From positions 3,000,001 to 3,064,000 of the forward strand of contig NC_092579.1 in the NCBI RefSeq assembly GCF_037975245.1: DNA of 64,000 nucleotides, given 5' to 3'. Positions within the stretch are counted from its first letter, which is position 1. Each line of letters begins with the position of its first letter. A model generated the notes under the pieces. It ran no database searches. It was not told where the DNA came from and saw only the letters and a program-made list of their open reading frames with translations. The translations under genes were made by a program, and so were the position numbers. The stretch comes from Apostichopus japonicus (taxonomy: Eukaryota > Echinodermata > Holothuroidea > Aspidochirotida > Stichopodidae). Shown piece after piece: positions 34,940-48,982 of the stretch.

Positions 34940-35606
34940 TTTAGATAGTCTTAATGAGTCAAAAACTGAATATCTCACAGTCAACATCAAAACCCAGGAC
35001 AAAATCGACATCAAAATAAGTAGTGGTGCAAAACTAAATGAAGTCGACAACAACAAGTACCTTGGTTCCCTTGTGAGAGACAGTAAAAGTGAAATCAACA
35101 GAAGAATTGGCATGGCATGGTCTGCTTGTAATAAAATGGACACTGTGTGGAAATCTGGCCTCAACAGAAAGACCAAACTAGACATTTTTAAATCAACTGT
35201 ATAGTCTGTCATCATGTATGGCTCCGATACATGGACAGTTACGAAGGAATTGGAAGCAAAACTAAATGGGTGCTACACAAGACTTTTACGGAAATGTTTA
35301 AATGTACATTGGAGTCAACATATGACAAATACTGAACTGTATGGCAATGAACCAAAACTATCCTGTAAGATACAACAACGCCGTCTCAAACTAGCAGGGC
35401 ACTCATACAGGAACACCAAGGAACCAGTCTCTCAACTTATCATGTGGACACCAAAACATGGAAGGAGAAATAGGGGAAAACATAAGCTCAGCTATATAGA
35501 TGTAGTTGCTAGGGACATCGGGGTGCTTCAAACTGATCTTCCTAACTTGATGAGGGACAGAAATAAATGGGCAAATCTCAACATGATTCCGACTTCTGTC
35601 GACTAG
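34940..35606 (+). pseudogene. LINE reverse-transcriptase C-terminal remnant (RTE-like)
   Basis: One frame from about 34950 to a TAG at 35604-35606 encodes the C-terminal part of a non-LTR ORF: NKYLGSLV, MYGSDTWTVTKELE, CYTRLLRKCLN, ELYGNEP, QQRRLKLAGH, HGRRNRG and a DR.KW tail. An internal TAG at 35202-35204 interrupts it. The catalytic palm region upstream is missing, so this is a dead 5'-truncated copy. RTE-like is the nearest clade by motif; it could be another LINE clade. Confidence 0.8.
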
Positions 35607-36723
35607 AGAGAGAGATAGTCCTGAGTGAAACAAGAAGATTCCACAGCGACAGCTGGCAAATGGGTCATGCATAATTCTTATATACTAAACTACATCACAA
35701 CATTCATTGTTGTCTACAGTGAACAGACTGGTGTTGTAAATTGGCGTAGCGACATCTATTTCCAGAGCGGACAGGCATTTCTTATGTAACCAGACACGGC
35801 TCTGTATAGTATGTAACATATTTCAAACGCCCTCTATTTTTTGTTGACACTGTGTGTGACAATATGTGTGTACCTTACTTCAATTTCTATGGTGTGTACA
35901 GATCTTTCCTTTACAGTTTAAAGATTCAGATCTGGATTATCGATGGTCGACTGGTAGAGCTACTACTATTGTGTACAATTATTAATTAAGGCAGACCCGT
36001 TTAGTGCAGTAAACTGTGGTCACTTTTGTTACCTGTTATATTGACGAACGGTTATACGTATTTGTTTCAAGTATTTTCGTAATATCACTTTTATTTAGCT
36101 GCGAAAGCGGATATTATTGTGAGGAATTTTATGTCTGGATTACCTTGCTTAGGTTTGAATTAACAGCAATTTCTGCTGGAATTCGACTTGGAAACATGGG
36201 GCGTAGTGCCATCTGCCTCTCCGGCGGAGCAACCGTTGGGTCCAGCGATAAAGGATAATAAAATCATCCATGATCTGTACAAGTCCATTTAGTTTGGGAA
36301 TAGCCTATAACATTTTGTTTTCCTTCTGTTCTTTCTGATGTACATTATTACAAATATTGGTAGCCTATGATAGTTTCGTTAGGCTTGTTCAGCGTAGTAG
36401 ACCCCCTAACACACACTTTGTGTGCTGAAGGATAGCCTAATGTTAGGTTGAGCAGAATCTGTTCTCTAGAATTTACTACGAATTAGGAAAATGCAAATGT
36501 TAGTTGTCACTAGTGTAAGTTGTGTACGTTTTCATGCTTTTACAAATTTGGTTCAATGATATTATTGTGATTGGATAGCCAACTGTATATGAAACATAAG
36601 CTAGACCTAACCGAAATAAGGCAGAACTTACTGGGAATCATTCAAGTAAATAGTGCCTACTGTGAAGTGGAATCTTAAAACTTGTCTGACTGAGGAATCA
36701 ATCAGCTGGCTGAGGGAGGCAGG
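35607..36723. other. Region upstream of MPRIP exon 1
   Basis: Probably includes the MPRIP promoter and 5' UTR. No TATA box or upstream exon could be placed. A frame at 36016-36258 has no recognisable content. Confidence 0.4.
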
Positions 36724-36873
36724 ATGGTCTTTCCACAGAGAGGTGAGGAGAACCTCCTCAGACGGACATCCTCATGCAAAAATTTCCAACCAAACATGTT
36801 CAACAAAGTCAAGTGCCAGAATTGTTTTAGGACAAGAGAGGCACATGATCTGGACAGTGATGCTGCAAATAAG
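36724..36873 (+). CDS. MPRIP: Myosin phosphatase Rho-interacting protein, exon 1 (N-terminus)
   Basis: First coding exon of MPRIP (p116Rip/M-RIP), a scaffold that binds F-actin, RhoA and the myosin-binding subunit of myosin phosphatase, linking Rho signalling to stress-fibre contractility. The 50 residues contain the family's N-terminal motif: FQPNMFNKVKCQNCFRTRE (21-39) with the Cys31-x-x-Cys34 pair. The ATG at 36724 is the first Met after in-frame stops at 36676 and 36691. The exon ends in phase 0 at AAG|GTAAGT. Four coding exons lie in the window (36724-36873, 50729-50809, 61877-61942, 62991-63142); the second PH domain and coiled coils must lie beyond the right edge. CANT1 lies head-to-head about 5.4 kb to the left. 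Confidence 0.9.
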
Positions 36874-38435
36874 GTAAGTAATAAGAATTACAGAGTTTAA
36901 GCCATTACAGTAAGCTGTAGTATTGAGAGGCAACCTATACAGTAGGCTAGGTTAGTATGCAGCCAAGTGCCCGATAAGTCTTTTCCAAAGTAGTAGCCTG
37001 TCCGGCTTTTTGTCCTGAGACTGTAGTCATCCGATAACATTTTGTGCAAGCCGGTAACAATGGAAATAGAACACAAACTTAATTCACAAAATGCAATCTT
37101 TTTATCATTTATTGATGCATTTAAGGAATCAAAACTGCATCCATGGCATGATATTCTTTGCAGCTTTTAAAAGATATTTGAAGTGATTTAATAGGGTTGT
37201 ACCATGTGTTGGAACTGTGAATGTGAACTTGATAGGCTACTGTACTTGTTATAATCAAAGGTTTCTCATTGTCACATAATGCACTTCTAACGTTGTGGGT
37301 GATTGTGCTGTTTTGTTTGTACGTGTGAATATGCCATGTTTACAACTTAGATTGTGTTAAAGTTACTTGGATTCTTACCAAGGATATTTGCAAGCTTAAG
37401 ACAGGTGTCCAGGGGGTGGGGGGGGGGGGCGTATCTACAGTGATTACAAGTGCTGTGTCTACTAATAGTACAATACAGATTAAATTAATATATGTTTCCA
37501 GGCAGTGAAGAAAGTTGGCAATTTTGAATGTTGGTAGCTCGACAGGCTACTGTATTTGGCCATGCAGTTTGGGAGCCTGAATAAAGTAAGAAGAAACCCT
37601 GGGAACCTGGCGCATACAGTTGGATTTTTCGATCCCAACATGCCTAGAATTAAAAATTCCAACATGGGCAACTTAAATTAATTGTCTCAAACTAATTTAG
37701 TAAACACCAGTTTCAGATTGTTGTGTATAAGTGTAAAAGGAAGCGTAGTTAACTTACAGTGTACTGATTGAGACATTAGGTTAAAACCAACTTATATAAT
37801 CATTGGGCTAGTTAACTACTTTTCTTTCTGATACAGGATATAGGCTATAATGAGCCAGTCGCTAATATATTAACTCCCCCAAGTTTTTAACTTTCAATGG
37901 AAAAATGAACAACAAGTTTGTTCACATGCATTGCATTGACTGGAAACTACAGGTAACAGTGCTCCTATTACAGAATATCATTACCATTGATTAGATGTTA
38001 ACCGTCAAAGTCTACTATTTCAAGTCAATTGCAGATTACAATTACAGAAGTGAGTAAAAGCTTAAGTTGTATTGGAAAAACATGCTGAAGGTCACAGTTG
38101 CAGACTGACTTGCGGATTTCAATTTTGGCTTAAAAGCAAGATCTACATTAAATGCTGAAAACTTAAAGTAGTCCTGCGTTAACCTGCTTCTACCACAAAT
38201 GTACACAGAAAGGAACAGAAATTGTGCAGTGATCCAGAAGGGAGGCACTTTGTAAGTTTTTGTTGTTGTTGTTTTTGAAAGAAATGTTTGGAGTGAATAC
38301 AGGTGAGATCTGTACTGATACGTAGCTGCCCAAACTAGTAAGTTTTAAGTTATCCAGAATTGAACTAGATTTGTATTCTGTACAACTAACATTGTCAACT
38401 GTTAAGTACTACAGTATGTACATTGTCTACTGATT

Positions 38436-38475
38436 TGGCGCTATATAAGTCTCATTTATTATTATTATCATTATT
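38436..38475 (+). mobile_element. L2-like LINE 3' tail
   Basis: TTGGCGCTATATAAGT followed by an ATT-rich microsatellite is the typical short 3' end of L2-type LINEs; compare the tail of the element at 62090-62715. Nothing coding precedes it. Confidence 0.5.
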
Positions 38476-41400
38476 TTGATACATCACAATCGCAACTTGA
38501 GAATAAATTATAATATATATCCAAATCATGAATGGGATTACGTCATGTTTTTTTAATTTGCATGGAATCTCTTACAAGTACAGTATTTGTGTGTCTCAGG
38601 GCACAATTTAGCATTCACATTCTGTGTACCAATTTTGAAAGGCTCAAATTTTTGTATTTCATGATGACAATACTGGGTCCTTGTACAAAACACTACTACA
38701 GAAGCTACATCCTGTGACTTGTATCTATAGCAACTTGTCCATATGTGCAAAGCATTTGCGATGCGAAATTGATGTAATTATTCCCCATGTCTATTTCCAT
38801 CAATTTGACACCGAATATGTACAGAGTACTATTTGTCATGTATTCATTAAAATTATCAATTAACATTTTAGCACTGCGCCTCATTTAACCCTCTTTCTTG
38901 AATGATTTTCGAATAACCATACCTTAAAACAGCTTAAGTTCTACAGGTTATCATGTTCCCTTTAAAAATATTGTTGAGCAGGTGAAAACATTCCAATTTT
39001 TTTCTCCAATTTGCCAAATTGCATGTGATTAATACTAATAATACAGAGAAAAAAGAAGAAAAAAAATACTAATAAAACGAAAAGATTTTGGGTGACCAAG
39101 TGTTTGAAATTGAAATCAAATTATACAAATCCCATAATCAACTTTCATTTTAATTTGGAAAGAAGCTATGTAAATCTGTAGGAAGGGGTCTTTGCTTGAT
39201 CAATTGTAAACTAAATAATCGGTAAACTTGGTGATCAAATGCACAACAAGTCTTATACAACTTAAATAGCAAATTATGTACTGTAAGGCTACAAACATTT
39301 GTTTTACTTCTTCTTCATTTGTATGATACTGTTCACTATTTCAATACTTCATAGTATCTTTCAGATTTGACCAAGTAAAATTCAATTCAACCCTGCTGCT
39401 TTATTAACCCCATTGTTTTTTGCGAATTCCTTTGTTTGTTTAAACTGATTCAACCAACCTGACAGAGATGTTTGATAAAGGTCATTCCTGTAGCAATATT
39501 GAACTCCTGCAGCACACAGCAATATTGTACTATATACATTGATCTGTTCATCAAGTAGATTTCATTACAAATAGAACTTCTAATACAGAATCATTTCAAA
39601 ATATTACAATAGTAGTCCTCCTGGTAGTGATCCATTTTATTGGCATTGCCATGGTAACACACATCTTGTCTTTAATATCCAATCAAGTAGAGCTCTATTC
39701 ACTGTCTTTCTTCCTTTGTTAGGTTTCTATAAGTACTGTGTTGCAGTAGCAATTGTTACCAGCAATAATTTTACAAGTGCTGGAAAAAAAACCCTTAACA
39801 CTAGGCCAAGTTGTGTATGCTGGCTTCAGTTTGCTGTTTAAGGTTTTTATTTACTGTATAGTATTACTGTAGCTCACAATTTGCCAGCTCAATTGTCATT
39901 GGATCCAATATTCTTGAAGTTAACTGTTTGTCAATAATGTATTCTGACTTGGTTTCACAATACACATCACATGATAAAAAGTACTGTATATACACATTCT
40001 TTGTTTGGAAGAACTTTATTGTGTAGGGAAACCAAGATTGATATTTTCAATTGTTAAACCATAGGTATAAAAAAAAAGAGTGACAAATTTTTCCAAGAAA
40101 ATATCAAATCTATTTTGGTGGAATTGTTCTGCCATAAGTTTTTATTATTTGATTAAATACCTTAATTCTAATTTGTGGCTCCCAAACAAAGAAGAGAGAA
40201 ACGCAAAATACCCAAATCACAAACAGAAATACTGTATATATGTGTAATGAAGCAGTCACAGATTACAGTTTCTATATTCCTAATTCGTAAAAATGATGAC
40301 TGAGGGTTTTCCAGTTAATGGTTATGATTTAAGTTCATCTGAATGAAGGAGTTTTATGCTTGGTTAAAAAATATGTGACACTGTGGATGAGCTGTATACA
40401 TGGTTGTGTTTAACTATGTTTGCATTCTGTTAATGGTCGACTTCCTACTCCTTCTTGGTGGTGGGACAAACATATCTCTTGACAAAGGTATGTAAAGTGG
40501 AGTATGTTGGAGATTTCATTGTCCCTTACTTTTGTCTGGTTTTTTTAGTGACCTTGGTTTGAAGATGTTTTGTGTTTGATTCTCCTGTCAAAAATCCAAA
40601 CAAACGTGATGAAGTAACACAAAAAAATACAATCATTTGAAGTTAAAGATAGCAATCCAGGTGCGTTTGCAAAATTCTGTTTTTGTTGAAATGGATTTCT
40701 TTCTTTTTTTAGGTCGGCTTATTTGATCGTCTAGAATTGTTCTTTTATCATGTGCACGTCTCGACAAGGAGATAATCAGCCTTTTTGGACTGTTCAAAAT
40801 TTAACTTTTGCTTTGAATTACACAGTTTATAAAGATTCATATTGTCACAATGTATACAGTAGTTAAATCAGTTTCTTCAAAAGGAAAGAAATAAGTTCTT
40901 TGTAAGTGTTGACTTGCATAATTTGAATTTGAATAAAATGGATCCAACAACAACAAAATTTTATGAAAATAGCCGGTGATATGTTACTTAATGTGACCAT
41001 ATTTGACTTTTTATCTCAATACATTACATGTATAGAGATATTGTAACAGTAAGTGGGACTTTCTCTTCTCTTAAAAATTTTTCAGCGTCTTCAAACAAAG
41101 TTCTTTTTCTCTGGAATTTCCAGAGCAAGAATATATCATATAGACCAACAAAAGTTACTATTTTTTATTCCAGAATTGTATCTCATTCTGTGACTTTTTC
41201 ACCGATTTATGTCCAAATCAGGCCAATTTGGACTGAAAACACACTTTGTCAGACCTGTTTTGCACACGCTCCAAAACTTATGTTTTATGAAAGAGAATAG
41301 AATAGAACTGTCTTTCAACAGTGGTATCGTCTAAGATAGGGTCCTATGTATTATATATTTTATTAAAATTTTAAACTTCCATTTGTTGTTTACAGGTAGG

Positions 41401-41738
41401 TATTAATAAGAATTTTACTACATGTATATGACATTTAATGGCTTTTATTTGCTTTATTTGATGTTTAAATGATTTTTCTTTCTTAAAACAACACTGAGCT
41501 GCCGCCCCTACTTTTAGTAAAAAGGTCCGTTTTGATGATTAAGCCCCGCCCCCAAGTCTGTTTTGTAGCAGATTGGCTATGACTCATAACAGCTACATGT
41601 TAGATATACGAAAATGGCTACCCTCGCGAACAATTTTCTGTTCTGTAGTTAGGTACGCGAGGTGTTAGTGTATTGCATGCTAATTACATTCTGTACTGCT
41701 GAATTCTACGTAACATCCATTTAAGGATAGTACTGGTG

Positions 41739-43456
41739 TAGTGTTCAACCGATTAACCTAATCGGAATCGGAATCGGTACGAATATTGCATAATCGGTAC
41801 ATAATCGGTATCGGTAAAAATTACGTGGAATACCAGTTATGTCATACCGATTATTCAAAAACATATGGAAGGTGAAAATATCATTATTCAAAAACATATG
41901 GAAGTTGAAAATATCAACTGATGAATTAGGTTTGTTCTTTTACTACGAAATATTAAAAAAAGGCACCCCCTATACGTCTTTCACAGTGTATACTTTCATC
42001 AAATTAGGCTGCCAGGGTCGCCGATTTTGCTTCCTTCGTGGGTTATTGGCTGCATATTTCTTGGCACAGTAAGCATAGCAGCAATAGCAATTTCGCGAAT
42101 TCAGGAATGTGCTGGACAGGGTAGGAAATAAGCGGGGGCAACGGGCGATTCGCCCTCGCAAGTGCTAAAAAGCCCTCCTAAAGCACAATTACGAGTGCGA
42201 AAAAGAAAAATGAAATATAAAAAAATCGCCCTCTTTATATCAGGTGTCTGTGTAAAATTAATTGTGACATGCGTTTGCTTTAGCTAGGAATTGCAGTTGC
42301 ATCGCGAATCGCGCAGTTTTCTCACCCCGCATCAAAATTTGAAGCAGTGCGAGAGGGTCGCGCACAATCACCGGGAACTTCCCGTGGTAAATTACGGCCT
42401 GCAGTACCAGCGAAAATAACCTAAAATCCTCACAAATCTCCGACCACATAGTAGCCTTACTTCACACTAAATCAACTGCATGGAAATCTAAACTTGACAT
42501 CTGTTTATTCGCTCTAGTTGTGTCGCAAATAAAAACTAAAAATATCCACGGAAACTGCAATCTTCGACCACATGTTAGCCTAACAACCACACTAAGTCAA
42601 TGGGAAATGTAGCCTAACCATCGGTTTGCAAAAAAAAAAAAAAAATTGCGTAGCTTAGTTTACAACTTTCAATTTGCTGGAAATCGGCATTTGTTTGGAA
42701 GGTAATGTAAGTGATATGTCTTATAGAGGGAATGTTATATTTTATATTGGAGTAGTTTCTAGTTGTTATTATTTCTTTACATCAATCTGGTATTACATTT
42801 TAGAGTAATTTTAAACAAGTTACGATGGTACAATTTGCTTTTCAGTTTGATTGGCCTAAGCTTACACATTCTAATTGAACCTGAATGGAATTATATAGGT
42901 AACGAATAGGTATGTTTAACTTCAAGTTCGTAACATTTCTATTTGTTCATAAACGGTATAATACTGAAAATAAGTACAAAATATTGTCGGAATGAAGGCA
43001 ATATGTCATTAAAATTTACACTTTGGTAAAGATTGCAGATGGATGGTTTGTCTGAGATACTTTTTGAGATGGATATTTTGAGTAACTATTCGTAGCCCAT
43101 TTCAAGCCATTAACAGGTGACATTTACGTCGAGGTGGTTAGGCCATTCGCTTAGCACAGTGCTGACTAGGTAGGATGTCATATCTCCGTATTTTGGAAAT
43201 TTAAAAAAAAAAAAATTCTTTCCGAGAAACTCCAGAGGTAATTTGGTACATACAAAATGGTACCTTAGAGCCTTGTATAACAACGAAGCAAAAGGAAACT
43301 GGGGAAAATCACAACAATAATTGTTTCTGTCAAACTTTATTGCCGATTTCGTATAAACGGGATATTTTCTCATTTTCAAATAATCGGAATCGGTACGATT
43401 ATGAAAAAATAATCAGTAATCGGTATTTTCTGTTATGCATAATCGGTTGAACACTA
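41739..43456. mobile_element. hAT-like non-autonomous transposon (about 1.7 kb)
   Basis: Perfect 17-bp terminal inverted repeats TAGTGTTCAACCGATTA at both ends. The flanks TACTGGTG (41731-41738) and TAATGGTG (43457-43464) match at 7 of 8, fitting an 8-bp hAT duplication. Subterminal regions carry clustered AATCGG/CCGATT words (AATCGGAATCGG, ATCGGTATCGG). No long open frame or transposase motif is visible inside, so it is a deletion derivative or decayed. Confidence 0.82.
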
Positions 43457-46400
43457 TAATGGTGTTCAGGTAGCTTTTCAGAGCAAGGGCCATGATAAGT
43501 TTGTTTGATTGCCCTTCATGTATTTTGTATAATTACGTATACACATTCTTGTATTTCTGAAGGCTATTTACTGTAGGCCTAGTGCAATTTAAAAAAAAAT
43601 ATATATATATATAGGCCACTAGGCCTATAAGGCTTTCAGTGATAGCCACATTAGCATTGTACTGGTGTTCAGACAGCTTTTCCTAGGAAGGACCAGGGTA
43701 AGTTTGTTTGATGGGTACGTATAAAAGAGGAGCCGGCCATAGCATCACAACTTTGATAAGACAATAAAAATTGTATAAGGTTATGTTTTATTTATAAGGA
43801 TATAAGATGTATAAGGTTATAAGAAGTATGTTTAGCTTTCTTTTGAACCTGTAATGTTTGACATCAAATGTACAAAGAATTAAAATAAAATAACAAAATG
43901 GAGAGGAACTGAGGTGGCTATTAGGGGAAGAGGAGGCCACCCATCACTTGCATATAAAAACTTGTAATCTTCTTTTACATTATTTTTTCCAAGTCATAAA
44001 TCCATGAAATCTTCATGTCCGAAAAATTGAGATGGAAAAACGTGGGTTGTTTTGATATCTAGAAGTGGACACAGTTTTGATGGTAGTCACCACTACAGTC
44101 TACATTAACATACAGTAGGTCAATAGGCCTAGCTCTCAAGGCAGGCATCAAGAATATCGTCGAGTTGTTCGCCTCTTCTAATTTGGCTGTTGTCATTGAC
44201 ATCAAACTATATGACCAAAAAGTCCAACAGAGACTGACCCAAGATGAAGGATACCACATGAAAAACAAGTTCTTAAATATTCTATGACATTACTAAACCT
44301 TGCAACGTCGTTCTTTCGACTAACAGGCAATAAGCGCTAAAGGCAAGACTAGCAGGATAAAGTGTAACCTGCAGAGACTATTCGTGACAAAGTAGCAAAA
44401 ATGCAAGTTATATATTTGTTGTACCATGATTGATATTGATAATTGTAGAGACAGAGCAAAGATTTGAAATTAGGAATCAAAATTAAAACTTCCAGTATTG
44501 AGATACTGCATCATTGATGCTCTTGTTTGTTTTTGTAGCATATATATTTAGAGCAATGTATACATACTGTAGATACTGCGGAACTGCAATCAGCACTATA
44601 TTCATTCCCTTTCCAGACAAAGAATGACATATATTTCCCCACAAAATTTGTTGCAAACAGAATGAGATGCTTTTGTGTGTGTTATGACTTCACATTCTGT
44701 TTGAGTATACATATCGCTGAAACACATGTCACAATGTACCTGTAGAGAAAAATCCATCATCAACAAACATAATGATTCGAACAAACTTGTTGTAACGTAC
44801 CGTTTGCTCAGTGTCTTTATCACAGGCTTGGGATATGAAAGTACAGTGTTTTGAATACCAGTGAATGTAATATTCTGATCATAATTGATGGTATGGTATG
44901 ACTGTTGCTATATACTTGATGATTGCAGCAATGTTAAATCAGTCAGGCCTGAAAAAGCCCTAGACATGTTGTAAACATGTCATTTGTTGCGCAATGTTAT
45001 TTGGGAAGAATTTATTGAGATATAAACCAATCAAATTTTCAGTGGTTTCTAACTACAATTCAGATGACATCCATAAAATGACTCATCATCATTTGTACAG
45101 TATCATTGAAGGTTCAGTAGGCCTCCTGTTTGATACAATCTTACATAAGTCTGACAAAACTTAACAATTATGAAAAAAGACAGTCTCAATTTTTGGCAGG
45201 CTGCCAGCAAAAAGACCCAGCTGATTGCATTGATTAAAGTGTAAACAGCAATGCTAATGTACTATATATTGGGCTGTCTTTATGAAACTTTGCAAAGAAA
45301 TTGTTTCCATGAAATGAAGTATCTAAACAAAGTTTCAGTATTCAGGTAACCACTGCAAAGGGGAATTACCAGACAATCCATTCCCTTCCCTTTGAGCACT
45401 AGTCTTTTGTCATAAGAACACGGACACGCACTGTTAAAGTTTGTGTAAGACTATATTTTAGAGCCCGAGAGTTAAATCCCCAAATTCTCCTTTCCTCTTT
45501 AGTACAAGTTTACAGGAGCCAAAGTTGCAGTTACAGTACGAGGATGCGACAGTCTCCTTAACCGTTGTGCTGAGCAACTTTTCAAATTTTGTTTCGTACC
45601 CTTTACGTGAAACTTCTGGTTCTGTGGAAAACGCAATATTTACACCTCGGATGGGTGGAGTCCCAAGTATGTCGGATTGTGGATGCAGTGCTAAAACGTT
45701 ACCTATTAGCAGGCAAATGCATAGAGAGAGTCATTAGAGAACAGGGCAAGAATGTTGCCCAATTTTTTGGCTAGGTAGATCAGAGTGCTTATGTGTAGGA
45801 GAGACAGGTAAACTATCTTCATTCATTAATATCCAGACTAGTAAGTTTTGGGGTGTTAGGTTGATGAGGAAAGTGCATTCAAGTAGACGGGAGAAAGGTC
45901 AGTATTTGTCGTGCATTTATAAATTCCCAAACCAGTCATTTTTTGGGGATTTTCAACCTGGAACATGAAGTCATCCATGTAACGAAAGAAAGAAAGTGAG
46001 TTTGAAGTGGGGGCGGGGGGACGGGAAAGATAAACATTGCTCGTTATAAATTCCTTTGAAGTGCAACTTTTTTTTTTGTTTGTTCACTATTCTCCTCCAA
46101 GCTGTATAGTGCATAGATCCCAGCATGTGCTCAGCAGATTTAAATGGGTTCACACCTTCGCATAAAGGATAGAAAAGAATAGTTAATGAAGGTCGAGGAG
46201 CAAGGATACACTCCTTCTTGGCTTTGCTGGGAGCAACTTTTATAACCTGAAATTTAGATAAGTTTCAAAAGTGCTGTTTTTCCCAGTTGTAGACTATAAT
46301 TTTCTACTCCACTTACATCATATTAATTTTGTGAAACATCATAGCCATAAGGAATGTGACCTTTGGCTTTTAACATTTGACCCCTGTCAACAGCAAATTG

Positions 46401-48915
46401 TGGACTTAAGGAGATTAAACTGTTTACCTAATAGTAATATGTCCTCCATAAACCGTTTCTCAGATAGTTTAACAGTTTTTTGTGCAAAATTTCCTTTATG
46501 TTGGCATACTGGTCTTCTTGCAACTGCTGTATCAGTGTTACTGTACATAATAGTGTTTCCAATTATATACATTGCATTTCTGGTTAAGTTTAACTGACAG
46601 TAGGTTACTAGGTTTGAGCTTGAAGAACCTTATTCCCACGATTTCCCATAAATTCAGAACATCCAGTCTCAATAATAAGACTTACAAGCACAAGCCTGTG
46701 CCCTATCCTGGTGCTGATGGTGTCAATAAATGTCACAAGATGTCTTTAAACTGGAAAGGTGTTGCCCAGTACAGGGGTGACCTTTAACCCAAACAAGTTT
46801 GTCCTGTTTTGTACCTTTATAAACCACACTGCTGTACCACAGCTTCTCGCAGTCCAGTATCCTGTCAGAGTAATAAATTATAGTACTTTTTAAAGGGCAC
46901 TGGTGTTTGGAACACTGGATGAGGGGGGGGGGGGGGGCTCTGCAATATCTGCTTTATATGTACAAGGGCCTGCTTTAACATATTTCAGCACTGCTGTATT
47001 GTATACTGTATATGCTACTCATGTTAGTACAGTACCTTACACTGTGAGCCATTCATATAATCCTGTTTTGCAATCTAATTGGAGACTACCCTGTAGTCTA
47101 TGACTCTAGGTACGTAAATAGAGTTTTTTGGTCAATCGCATAGCCAAAGTGAAATTTAGAATGGCTAAGTTGCATTACATGTGCAAAGATTTAGTTACAA
47201 ACATATATGCAACACAGGAACCATTTTATTTATAATTAAGTAAGTTAAGTTCAGAGCTATTTGAAACTTGCTATACAAAACTTAAAGCATTAAATATATT
47301 CCATGCTCTTTCCCTGCCTATCAGAAGTTTTTCTACCGGGAGAACAGTAAACAGGAACAAACAAAGTAGTCAAACACCTACCTTAAGGTGGGATCATATG
47401 AAGAGAACCGTTAGTCATAAAGTATCAGGAGATATTGAAAGGAAAAAGTCATCTTCCTTTAGTCTTTCAATTTTTAAGAAGCATTGCAGCTTCATGTGCA
47501 TTCTACAGAGAAGTAAGAGATTCTTGATTTAAGTTTGTAAGATTTAGGTTTGTAAAATTTAATTGTAAGATTTAAGTTTGTAAAAAACAAACTTCTAAGG
47601 GTACAGTATGTTATTTAACTTTATCCCTTTAAATAGTGTGATTACATGGTTCAATAGTGTGAATGGTACAATAGTGTGATTACATGGCTCCATGGTATAA
47701 GCTTTATCCCATTGCAAAGGCAAACACATGCCCTGTCTTTTTCACCTTTTGAGTCTGTACTATCACTTCACAGTTACACTGTACAATGCAATACTCGATG
47801 GGGGTTTACTGTACATGTGTGTGTGTATGTTTGTATGTTGAGTGTGATGCAGTATGGTAATGTTTTTGTTGCAGATTTGTTCTATGAAATCTTGATAATT
47901 GATTGTCAATTTATGGCAGTAAAGATTAGGAGTGACACACTGCAGAACTTTAAACATGAGTAATCAAGGTTAGCCATGATTTTACTCACTGATAGAATAT
48001 TTGAGTGGGTTGGAAAAAAGGATTGTGTTCCAAAGTTGCTCAGAGCTGTTGAGTCTGCTTTGCTTGGGAAGTGAAGTGTGACTCACCTCCAGCGGTATAA
48101 ACATTCTATATATGGCTATATTTTTTATTACCCCCTTTATATACTAATATGGGTCCTACCCCTGAATTTGCCCTCTTTTCTCTCTAAAGGGGGTAGGTTA
48201 CAATGGGAAATTGGAAAGTTTTATGGCATAACATTTCACTGTGTTCTTTAAAGGTCTGTGGACAAGTTTGGGGAGATTTTTCAACTGGTGGATAATAGGG
48301 TGCTACATATATATTTGAATACATAAACTTTTGGGAGTAAATACTTAGATTGAGAGAAGGTAAGGTGGGGGGGGGGGGGGAACTGCATCAAGGCACAAAA
48401 TTGACGACAATGTTTTAATGCTTTTGCACGAAATAATTTCTCTTCAATAAATTTATTGCCCTGAATTATGGCAATTGATAAACTTTAGACAATCCCTAAT
48501 TATTAGCAGTCAACAAGACCAAATCAGGTAAATAGCATTAGATGATTACAAATGGAATGAATTAGCTTAAATTGCATTTGATAATAAGGATCTGATGTTA
48601 TGTCTGAAAGGTACTACGTACTCTGTAAAACCAATTAAAAAATAAAGAGAAAGAAAAGCAACACACCAAGCTAGATATGTCCATTTATGATACATATTGC
48701 TGGCAAGGTTTATGAAGCACTGGATTCAACTTTTTTGGGAATATTTTGAAAAAATTTAAGGAAGACAACAGAGAGAGAAAGACAGCAGAACCCCCCCCCC
48801 CCCCCTCCCAAAAAGAAGAAGAAAGCCCAAACACTGATAAGTAGCAAATGTACAGTACAGCAACTGTGCAGAGAAAATAATTCAGATAATTAATCTTGTT
48901 GTATTTACTTCGTTC

Positions 48916-48982
48916 CCCGCTTACCTGTCTCCCCACAACAAGGCGAGATCTCGCCTTTGTTGTGGGGAGACAGGTAAGCGGG
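48916..48982. repeat. Near-perfect 67-bp palindrome
   Basis: The arm CCCGCTTACCTGTCTCCCC... and its reverse complement meet with no loop at GGCGAGA|TCTCGCC. The arms differ by one extra A/T in the A(C)AACAA stretch. Weaker symmetry extends outward (TATTTAC ... GTAAATA at about 48902 and 48990). Each arm contains CAGGTAA. This could fold into a cruciform or a long RNA hairpin if transcribed with MPRIP. Confidence 0.93.

Noticed and set aside
35939-35970. tRNA-like A-box (GGTCGACTGGTAGAGC)
   Set aside because: No B-box at the right distance and no cloverleaf could be drawn.
36016-36258. Open frame upstream of MPRIP exon 1 as an alternative first exon
   Set aside because: No MPRIP-like content and no donor joining in phase; the exon at 36724 has the family's N-terminal motif and its own start.
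45502-45780. Overlapping open frames near 45.5 kb, considered as an extra MPRIP exon or a second P2X7-C-like piece
   Set aside because: No frame shows MPRIP or P2X7-like motifs, and the exon at 36873 already joins the exon at 50729 in phase.
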